A DNA stretch of 37,006 nt from contig NZ_BOMI01000001.1 of assembly GCF_016862115.1 (NCBI RefSeq), positions 1 through 37,006 on the forward strand. Direction: 5' to 3'. Below, in pieces: positions 1-6,500 of this stretch (position 1 is its first letter; every line of letters begins with the position of its first letter). The position numbers and the translations under genes were made by a program. The stretch comes from Paractinoplanes deccanensis (lineage in GTDB: Bacteria; Actinomycetota; Actinomycetes; Mycobacteriales; Micromonosporaceae). The notes below the pieces were generated by a model that saw only the letters and a list, made by a program, of their open reading frames with translations, was not told the DNA's origin and did not search any database.

Positions 1-242
1 TAGGTGTCTCCCGGTCGGGTTACCACGACTGGAGGACCCGGCCGCCGTCAGCGCGGCAGACATCCGGATGCGCGCGGCGTCCCGCGGATGGATGATCACC
101 TCGCTGAGCCCTCGACCTGAAAGCTGCCGTTGGTGACCCAAGATCGGGCGGCCGCGTAGACGGTGCTCGGCAGACCGGTAGACCCCGCCGAGGCGAGGCC
201 GTGGGAGGCCTGGACCGCTGTGGCGCGGAGGGCCCGGAGCAG
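1..242. other. Left edge, no recognised gene
   Basis: I recognise no gene here. One plus-strand frame is open from the window edge to a TGA at 134-136, about 44 codons. It could be the tail of a gene that begins outside the window, but the translated residues match no family I know. The rest, up to the stop of the VOC gene, shows no convincing coding pattern, hairpin with a T-run, or repeat. Confidence 0.3.
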
Positions 243-599
243 CTACGCGCTGTGGCCGATGTCGAACAGGTTGCCCTCGGGGTCGGCCAGCGTGGTCCAG
301 ACCGCGCCGTACTCGTCGAAGTCGGCGACGTGCTTCGCCCCGAGAGCGATCGCCCGGGCTACGCCGGCCGGCACATCCGGCGTGTGCAGGTCGAGGTGGA
401 CCCGGTTCTTGCCCGGTGTCGGGTCGTGTACCTGGATGAACATCAGCACGGGACGAGCTCCTTCCGAGCGCCCGACGGTGGCGAAGTAGGGCGACGATCC
501 CTCGTCGACCGGACGGTCGAGCAGGGCGGCGTAGAAGTCGGCCAGGTCGGCGGCGTGGGTGCAGTCCACGGTCACATGGGCTATGTCAAGGGCGGTCAT
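243..599 (-). CDS. VOC (glyoxalase/bleomycin-resistance fold) family protein
   Basis: A 118-aa single-domain protein of the vicinal oxygen chelate superfamily. These usually bind a divalent metal or small molecule and act as isomerases, dioxygenases or drug-binding proteins; the substrate cannot be read from sequence. The N-terminal strand carries His8 in the motif IAHVTVDC, the middle strand has His68 in RVHLDLHTPD, and the C-terminal strand has Glu108 in DPEGNLFDI. These are the usual metal-ligand positions of the fold. I chose the ATG at 599 because GAGGAG lies 7 bases upstream; an in-frame GTG at 614 has no such site and would overlap the stop of the MerR gene. It starts 11 bases after the MerR gene ends, so the two are probably one transcript and the MerR protein may control it. 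Confidence 0.85.
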   Translation of the reverse strand: MTALDIAHVTVDCTHAADLADFYAALLDRPVDEGSSPYFATVGRSEGARPVLMFIQVHDPTPGKNRVHLDLHTPDVPAGVARAIALGAKHVADFDEYGAVWTTLADPEGNLFDIGHSA

Positions 600-610
600 G
601 TCGGTGCTCC

Positions 611-1414
611 TCACTGGATGGGCCAGCAGATCTCGGTTCGATACTGGTTGGGGTCGTCTGTGTGGTCGGGTCCGACCAGATAGATCTCGACGACAGGATC
701 AACGAGTGCGGTGTCGTGCTCGGCGACGTGGCTGCCGAGCTGGCCGTACGTGAGATCGCAGTCGGTGTACGGTCCCGCGTGCAGGGCCACGGCGTATCGT
801 CGTTGCGCCAGAACGATGAACCGGTCGTCGCTGGGCAGCGCCGACCCCGGCAGTACCGGCACGAACGCCACGATGCGGCCCTCGTCGCGTTCGAAGAACT
901 CCGACGAATAGGTCGCGCCCGCCGGGCCGGCGGGATCGATGCCATGCTCGGCGAGGATCCCGTACAGCCGGGGAAAGGCGTGACCGCACCACGCGGCAGT
1001 TCCGGCCCGGGTCACGGTGGCCTCGAGGGCCAGGACCGCCGACGCCGGCGCGACGCGGTGGGTCACCGGGATGATCAGCTTGGTCCGTAGCAGCCGCCGC
1101 AGCGACACCACCACGTCATGCGTACGAGCGAGCTCCGCCTCCATCCGGTCCAGATGCCGGGCCAGCACGTCCTCCCGCTTGTCCGCGTCTGGTTCGGCGA
1201 GCACGCCACGGATGTCGGCCAGCGGCATGTCCAGCTCGCGCAACCGCCGGATGAGGTGCGCGTCGCCGACCTGCCCCGTGGCGTACCGTCGGTGGCCGGT
1301 CATCTCGTCGACCGCATGCGGCACGAGCAGGTCGATCTCGTGGTAGTACCGCAACGTCTTCGCGCTGAGGTGGCACAACCGGGCGAACTCGCCGATCGCG
1401 ACTCCCTGTGTCAT
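611..1414 (-). CDS. MerR family transcriptional regulator with C-terminal effector-binding domain
   Basis: A 267-aa regulator. Residues 1-70 form the MerR winged helix: the signature KTLRYYHEIDLLVPHAVD is followed by the wing TGHRRY, then a helical segment RRLRELDMPLADIRGVL typical of the family. Residues about 70-110 should form the dimerising coiled coil. Residues about 120-267 look like a GyrI-like effector-binding domain, as in BmrR/TipA-type drug-sensing MerR proteins. No cysteine cluster is visible, so a metal sensor is unlikely. ATG at 1414 is preferred because an upstream ATG would add 18 residues not typical of the family. Just upstream lies an 8-bp palindrome AAGGCCTT within a short imperfect inverted repeat, a possible autoregulatory site. 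The VOC gene follows 11 bases downstream and is the obvious candidate target. Confidence 0.85.
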   Translation of the reverse strand: MTQGVAIGEFARLCHLSAKTLRYYHEIDLLVPHAVDEMTGHRRYATGQVGDAHLIRRLRELDMPLADIRGVLAEPDADKREDVLARHLDRMEAELARTHDVVVSLRRLLRTKLIIPVTHRVAPASAVLALEATVTRAGTAAWCGHAFPRLYGILAEHGIDPAGPAGATYSSEFFERDEGRIVAFVPVLPGSALPSDDRFIVLAQRRYAVALHAGPYTDCDLTYGQLGSHVAEHDTALVDPVVEIYLVGPDHTDDPNQYRTEICWPIQ

Positions 1415-1764
1415 GCCCCCAGTCAAGGCCTTCCAGTAGCGGGAAGAGCAACACCGCGCCGGACGCAAATCCGAATCTTGGCTCTGCCGGTCGGCCTATC
1501 GGCCGCCGATGTCATGAACCTCGTACGGGTTCCGCCGCGACGACCGCCGCACCCGCGACCTGCCTAAACCGGAGGGTCAACGGCGATCCGGCCGGCACCT
1601 GGACGACTCAGTCAGTGAACGACTGACGAACCGATCGCGGAACGTGACTCCGCTCCAGGCCACAGCTCACCGTGCGTCGCAGATGTCGCTCGTCCACGGC
1701 CACGGACGGCGGCAGATCCGGATATTCGATCGAGGCGTTGTAGAGAACCGGGCATCATCGTGCG
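1415..1764. other. Divergent intergenic region between merR-type gene and cREC gene
   Basis: No gene is convincing here. There is a small inverted repeat, GTCAGT at 1611-1616 with ACTGAC at 1622-1627 and a 5-base loop. It has no T-run, so it is not a clear terminator. A minus-strand open stretch near 1620-1745 reads plausibly as protein but lacks a start in frame and matches nothing I recognise; it may be a gene relic. Just before the plus-strand gene at 1765, CATCAT at 1753-1758 sits 6 bases from the ATG, as expected for the -10 box of a leaderless transcript. Confidence 0.35.
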
Positions 1765-2148
1765 ATGACTGACCGCAAGTCGGCGATCGTCCTCGTCGAT
1801 GATCTCCGCTCGTTCGTTGACGGCCGTCCAGCCGAGGTAGCTCGCACAAGCTCAGCTGGAGTCGAGCTTCTCGACCGCCACCGGAGCCACCGGAGCCACC
1901 GGCTTGATGAACTCTGGCTCGATCATGATCTGGGCGACGATGACACCATCTGGCCAGTCGTGGAAGTCCTTGAACGCGCTGCCTTCGAGGGCCGGCCTTT
2001 CGACATCGGTGTCGTCATCATTCACTCGGCCAATCCCGCGGGCGCCACGAAGATGGCGCAGGTCCTCCGGCGTTGGAACTATCCGGTCCGCGTCGCTTCG
2101 GGTGACCCTGCGGTGGGCTACCTCGATGGAAACAGCTCCGCTGGATGA
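1765..2148 (+). CDS. Cyclic-phosphate processing receiver-like (cREC) domain protein
   Basis: A 127-aa receiver-fold protein that looks like the family named cyclic-phosphate processing receiver domain. Visible hallmarks are an acidic pair after strand 1 (Asp12-Asp13 in VLVDDLRSF), the central motif LDHDLG (residues 52-57) and the segment VVIIHSANPAGATKM, with the phospho-site region altered relative to true response regulators. The family has been predicted from genome context to act on cyclic phosphates, for example in RNA-end processing, rather than in two-component signalling; I know of no biochemical proof. Residues 40-46 are a short SHR repeat encoded by a 9-bp tandem repeat. No histidine kinase is adjacent. 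No ribosome-binding site is obvious, and a -10-like CATCAT six bases before the ATG suggests a leaderless mRNA. Confidence 0.75.
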   Translation: MTDRKSAIVLVDDLRSFVDGRPAEVARTSSAGVELLDRHRSHRSHRLDELWLDHDLGDDDTIWPVVEVLERAAFEGRPFDIGVVIIHSANPAGATKMAQVLRRWNYPVRVASGDPAVGYLDGNSSAG

Positions 2149-2235
2149 CCTGACGTAATGCACCGACCAGAAGGCCGCTCCCCGGCAAATCCCGTGTCCG
2201 GTTTCCGTCGCACCTACTGACGAGTGGGAGACCCG

Positions 2236-2682
2236 TCAGAACCAAGTCCAGGGGCGAGCGAGTCGCCACAAACGCCCGCGCCAGCGGGCATGCTGAGGAT
2301 GTAAGAAGACCTCGATATCCTCCAGCGCGTTGCCGGCAGTTCCCCTGACGTGGGGTCTGGTACGCGCCTGCCGAAGTGCGGCGACTACCCGGTTTTCGTC
2401 GAGTTGACCGTAAACCCTCGCCAAGTGCCCAAGGCAAGTAGCGGCGAGCGCCTGCACTTGGCGGTCATCGTGGTCCAGCAGGCTCAAGTAAAGATCTTGC
2501 GACTCCCTCCAGTCGCCATCGCCGTATAACGCGCACCCCACCATGGCATCGAGCGCGCCGCTGACGTCATCGCTGTCCAGAGCAATCCGCACCGCAGCTG
2601 GCGTGGCCGGCGGAGGGTTGTGAAAGGTGTGGTGCTGATGGCTCATGGACACATTCTTGATCGTCTCCCCCTCGGCGAACAT
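2236..2682 (-). CDS. Small HEAT-repeat-like protein, function unknown
   Basis: A 148-aa helical protein (136 aa if translation starts at the ATG at 2646). The core RQVQALAATCLGHLARVYG and the following helices, ending in AGNALEDIEVFLHP, resemble HEAT repeats. They match a common actinobacterial family of small HEAT proteins often found singly and sometimes called immunity-like. It has no signal peptide or membrane span. A long His/Pro-rich N-terminus precedes the repeats. GAGGGGGAG lies too far (about 17 bases) from the second ATG to be ideal, while the first ATG has AAGAG about 4 bases upstream, so the longer form is listed. It converges with the cREC gene across an 87-base gap, so the two are not an operon. 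I do not assign a function. Confidence 0.6.
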   Translation of the reverse strand: MFAEGETIKNVSMSHQHHTFHNPPPATPAAVRIALDSDDVSGALDAMVGCALYGDGDWRESQDLYLSLLDHDDRQVQALAATCLGHLARVYGQLDENRVVAALRQARTRPHVRGTAGNALEDIEVFLHPQHARWRGRLWRLARPWTWF

Positions 2683-2836
2683 CCGCTCTTCGGCAGATCC
2701 GCGCGCTGACTCCCCGCAGCTTCATGGCAGCTTGGACCCGAAGGTCAACAAGCTCGAAAGCGGCCGCCGCCACGACCGGGGCACATTCGAGTGCGCCGGT
2801 TTGACGAAAGCCACCCACCGTCAGAGGCCGCCACAG

Positions 2837-3490
2837 TCAGGCCCGCGCCCAGATCGCCTCGCCGTCGGTCAGGTGGAGCTCTCGGGTGCAAGCGGCCGCA
2901 GCCTCCGGGTCGTGGGTGGCGAAGACGACCGCTACGCCCCTGGCGGCCTCGGCCTTGAGGAGTTCGAGGACTCGCTGGCGGTTGGCGGCGTCGAGCTCGC
3001 TGGTGATCTCGTCGGCCAGCAGGACGTTGCCGCGCAGGGCGAGGCCACGGGCGATGGCTGTGCGCTGCTGCTGGCCGCCGGAGAGTTCCTCGATCAGCTG
3101 GTTGGCCTGGCCGGAGAGGCCCAGCGGCTCCAGCGCCTCGGCGGTGCGGCGGCGGGCCTCGGCGGGGGTGCCGCCGGTGGCTACGACGGCCACCGAGATG
3201 TTCTCGGCGGCGGTGAGGATGGCGGCCAGGCCGTTGTCCTGCGGGATGAGCACGACGCCGAGGCGGACCGCGTGGTCGCGGTCGACCAGCTTCTCGCCGT
3301 CGACGAGCACCCGGCCCGTTACCGGCGTCAGCAGGCCGGCCATGGCGCTGAGCAGTGTGGTCTTTCCCGCGCCGGATGTGCCGGTGACGGCGAGGATCTC
3401 GCCGGGCCGGGCCTCCACCGAGACGCCGCGCAGCACGGGGGCGTCGCTGCCCCAGGCGATGTCCGCTTCGTCGACGCTGAGCGTGGTCAT
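2837..3490 (-). CDS. ABC transporter ATP-binding protein (MacB/LolD-type)
   Basis: A 217-aa nucleotide-binding subunit. Visible motifs in order are Walker A GTSGAGKT (37-44), Q-loop Gln84 (IPQD), signature LSGGQQQR (136-143), Walker B VLLADE (156-161) with catalytic Glu161, the D-loop SELD, and H-loop His193. The length and the LLADEITSELD pattern fit the MacB/LolD branch that partners FtsX-like permeases rather than classical importers. It is the last gene of a three-gene minus-strand operon, 43 bases after the second permease, with a strong GAGGAGG site before its ATG. It would energise the two large permeases on the inner face of the membrane. Substrate unknown: lipids, peptides, antibiotics or cell-envelope signals are all possible for this class. 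Confidence 0.93.
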   Translation of the reverse strand: MTTLSVDEADIAWGSDAPVLRGVSVEARPGEILAVTGTSGAGKTTLLSAMAGLLTPVTGRVLVDGEKLVDRDHAVRLGVVLIPQDNGLAAILTAAENISVAVVATGGTPAEARRRTAEALEPLGLSGQANQLIEELSGGQQQRTAIARGLALRGNVLLADEITSELDAANRQRVLELLKAEAARGVAVVFATHDPEAAAACTRELHLTDGEAIWARA

Positions 3491-3533
3491 GCTTCCTCCT
3501 CACACCGCGATCCAAAGTAGGTGATCCGCGCCG

Positions 3534-6500
3534 TCATGGTTTGATCCGGCGGCGGAGGTCCCGCCCGGTGGCCAGGGCGACGGCCGCCAGCAGCGCGAAG
3601 ACCGCGAGCACGGCCACGGCGAGCACCCACGGGCGGGGCCACGACGGCAGTGGCAGCGGGGGCGGGTCGAGGCCGGCCAGCGGCAGCGCCCAGCCCGTGG
3701 CCGCCCAGGCCGCCAGGGCCGTGATGCCGCCCGTGACCGCCGCGATGGCTACCAGGGCCGGGTAGGTCCACAGCGTCGCCCGGCTGACCGTTGCCTCGTC
3801 CAGGCCCTGGGCGCGCAGCGCAGACAGGTCCTCGACGCGCCGGCCGCGGTCGACCGCGGCGGCCAGGACCAGGGCGCCGCCGGCCAGGAGCAGGGCCAGG
3901 GCCGCGGCCAGGGCGTGGAACCACAGGGCCAGGGCGGGGCCCTGCTCGTCGAGCTGGCGGGCGATCTGGGCGGAGCTCTCGTCGGCGACGACGGTGAGGC
4001 CCTGGGCGGTCAGGCGGTCGAGGATGTCGGCGGGGGCCTTGTCGTTGAGCCACACCTCGGGGCGCAGGGCCACCGCGGCGTCCGTCGACAGGCGGTCGGC
4101 GTACTCCAGGTCGGTGAGGGTTGCCTGGGAGCCGAGCCGGGGCACCGACGGCAGGTGGGCCACCACGGTGACGGGTGTGGGGGCGCCGTCGAGACCCGCC
4201 GTGGTGTCGCCGGGTGGGTCGCCGCCGGCCACCGCGACCGGCAGGGGGTACGGCGCGTCCACCGGGTGGATCCACGCGCCCTTGGGGAGGCCGCCCGTGG
4301 CGTCGACGTCGATGCGCAGGCCGGCGGGGGTCGCGGACAGCTTGCCGTACTGCGGCATCCGCCAATGACCGGCGGAGGGCAGGGCGGCCCCGTTGAGGCT
4401 GTGGACGACGAGGCTGCCGGTCACGCCGACGACGGTGCTGCCGATGGTGAGCTGGAAGCCGTTGACCCGGCAGCCCTCGGCGCAGACGCCGACCCGTTGC
4501 TGGTAGCGCCAGCGGCCCTCGTGCAGGTCGCCCAGCTGGACGACGGTGTCGCCGAGGCCCTTCAGCGACGAGACCGCCACGTTGAGCCGCAGCTCGCGGC
4601 CGCGGACGACGCCGGTCGCGGTGGCGTCGATCGTGAGGTCCTGGCCGTCGGCCGTGATGGGCTCGGCCGCGGCGGGGCGAAGCTCGCGGGCCACGTCGGC
4701 CGCGGGTGTGGCGCCGGTGGGCCAGTTCGCGACCGCGGCGAGGCGGGTGGTGTCGACGGCGATGCCGAGCGGCTCGGTGGCCTCGTTGCTGGGCAGGCGG
4801 GCGGCGGCCATCGCGAACTTGCGGTCCGGGTCGATCTGCCGCACGGCGTACAGAAGCTGGCTCCTGAAGACCGGCTGCACGGAGACCACCCGGGCGGCGC
4901 CGACGCCGAGATGGGCCTGGACCGTGCGGCCCCGCGCGGCCACGTCGATCGCCGCCGTGGCATATCCGGCGACCGCGACCGTCGCCACCAGCAGCGCGAA
5001 GAGCCGTTGCGCGCCGGGGCGGCGGGACAGCTGGAAGCCGGCCATCGCCGGGCCGATCCGGCCGGTGGCGAGCGCGCGCGAGGCGTACCGCGTCACCAGC
5101 GGAAGCAGGGCACGGGCCGTGAGCAGGGCGATGGCCAGGACGACGAAGGCCGGCGCCAGCAGGCCGACCCCGTCGAGCTCGCCGCCGGAGACCGCGAGCT
5201 GCACGGCGGCGAGCACGGCCAGCAGGATGACGACGGCCTCGACGGCGACGGCACGCGCGCCGTTCGCGGTGATCGGGTTGCGGCGCAGGAGGGTGGCGAC
5301 GGGGCTGAGCAGCTGGCGGCGTTGCGCCAGGACCGCGGCGCCGAGGGCCGCGAGGGCGGCGATCGGGGCGTACCGCAGCGAGGCCCAGCCGGGGTCGACG
5401 CCGACGCCGGGGAAGCGGGCCGCGGCCACGGCGTTGACCAGGAGCTGCCCGGTCAGGCAGCCGGCGACGGCGCCCGCGAGGATCGCGACCAGGCTCTCGC
5501 CGGTCGCCAGCCACCAGCGGGTCCACCAGCGGCTGCCGCGCAGCGCGACCACCGCCAGCTCGGGCTGGCGGCCCTGGGTGCCGTAGCCGACGGCGAGGAA
5601 GATGCTGAAGCAGGCGAGCAGCACCAGCGGCACGGCGAGCACGGGCACGAGCAGCCGGGCGGCCGAGCGGCCCGCGTCGATGCGGTCGAGCAGCGCGGGC
5701 ATCGAGGTGGTGATGGTGATGCCGGGGCCGAGCTGGTTGGCCGAGGCGGTCAGCTCGGCGAGGCCGGCGCGCAGGTTCTCGAGGTTGTCCACGGTGAGCG
5801 CGCCCGGGCCTGCGGTGCCGTCGATCGCCATCTCGGTGGGGCCGGGGAAGAACGCGTCGAGCGTGACGCTCGCGGCGAAGACCGGGTCGAGGCCGCTGAA
5901 GTAGCCGTGCGTCCCCCAGTACGCCTCGGTCTGGTCGGGCACCTCGTAGACGCCGGCGACGACCAGGCGCTTGGGCAGGCCGTCGGCCAGGTAGAGCGGC
6001 TGCCGCGGGTCGTCGTTGAACTTCGCGAAGGTCAGCGTGACCGGGTCGCCGGCCGCGAGCCGCAGCCGCTCGGCGGTGCGCGCCCCGATGATCACGTCGC
6101 CCTCGCCGATCAGGCAGCGGCCGGCGACGATGCGCACGTGGGCGCAGACGTCCTGGCGGAACACGACAGTGGACGGCTCGCGGTTGTCCGGCTCCATGCC
6201 GATGGTGGGGAACTGGGCCGAGTAGACGTAGCGGAAGTCGGGGAGCTTCAGCAGCGCGGCGCCGATGTTGGCGAACTCGGGGCCGCCCGAGTCGGCCCGC
6301 TTGTCCTGGGTGCCGGCGACGATCAGGCCGCGCTCGGCGGGGGTCGCGGTGGCGATCTGCCCGGCGGCGACGGCCCGGTCGGCGGCCACCAGGTAGGCCG
6401 GGGCGGCGACCGCGGCGGCCACCGCGAACAGCGACAGCAGCGCCAGCGTGACGGCCTGGCCGCGGCGGCTCCAGACCATGGCGAGAACCAGAGAGATCAC
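3534..6500 (-). CDS. Large FtsX/MacB-like ABC permease (second of pair)
   Basis: A 988-aa integral membrane protein. It starts with a basic residue pair and a hydrophobic helix (about residues 15-37, rich in Ala and Leu). A large extracellular region follows, then FtsX-type blocks of three or four membrane helices around the middle and again at the C-terminus, ending in the basic tail RDLRRRIKP. The duplicated layout, two FtsX domains in one chain with long extracytoplasmic loops, is typical of the actinobacterial family of about 900-1000 aa permeases. I set the start at the GTG at 6500 because it overlaps the upstream permease stop in a GTGA, implying translational coupling; the reading frame stays open far upstream, but that is an artefact of high GC. 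Loop cysteines (for example in CAHVRIVAGRC) may form extracytoplasmic disulphides. Confidence 0.88.
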   Translation of the reverse strand: MISLVLAMVWSRRGQAVTLALLSLFAVAAAVAAPAYLVAADRAVAAGQIATATPAERGLIVAGTQDKRADSGGPEFANIGAALLKLPDFRYVYSAQFPTIGMEPDNREPSTVVFRQDVCAHVRIVAGRCLIGEGDVIIGARTAERLRLAAGDPVTLTFAKFNDDPRQPLYLADGLPKRLVVAGVYEVPDQTEAYWGTHGYFSGLDPVFAASVTLDAFFPGPTEMAIDGTAGPGALTVDNLENLRAGLAELTASANQLGPGITITTSMPALLDRIDAGRSAARLLVPVLAVPLVLLACFSIFLAVGYGTQGRQPELAVVALRGSRWWTRWWLATGESLVAILAGAVAGCLTGQLLVNAVAAARFPGVGVDPGWASLRYAPIAALAALGAAVLAQRRQLLSPVATLLRRNPITANGARAVAVEAVVILLAVLAAVQLAVSGGELDGVGLLAPAFVVLAIALLTARALLPLVTRYASRALATGRIGPAMAGFQLSRRPGAQRLFALLVATVAVAGYATAAIDVAARGRTVQAHLGVGAARVVSVQPVFRSQLLYAVRQIDPDRKFAMAAARLPSNEATEPLGIAVDTTRLAAVANWPTGATPAADVARELRPAAAEPITADGQDLTIDATATGVVRGRELRLNVAVSSLKGLGDTVVQLGDLHEGRWRYQQRVGVCAEGCRVNGFQLTIGSTVVGVTGSLVVHSLNGAALPSAGHWRMPQYGKLSATPAGLRIDVDATGGLPKGAWIHPVDAPYPLPVAVAGGDPPGDTTAGLDGAPTPVTVVAHLPSVPRLGSQATLTDLEYADRLSTDAAVALRPEVWLNDKAPADILDRLTAQGLTVVADESSAQIARQLDEQGPALALWFHALAAALALLLAGGALVLAAAVDRGRRVEDLSALRAQGLDEATVSRATLWTYPALVAIAAVTGGITALAAWAATGWALPLAGLDPPPLPLPSWPRPWVLAVAVLAVFALLAAVALATGRDLRRRIKP

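Noticed and set aside
1611..1627. Stem-loop GTCAGT/ACTGAC as a terminator
   Set aside because: The stem is only six pairs, there is no U-run, and no gene ends just before it.
2160..2225. AAATCCCGTGTCCGG, which looks like the 3' end of a tRNA or an attachment-site core
   Set aside because: The matching 5' arm of the T-stem is missing and there is no cloverleaf, integrase gene or second copy in the window.
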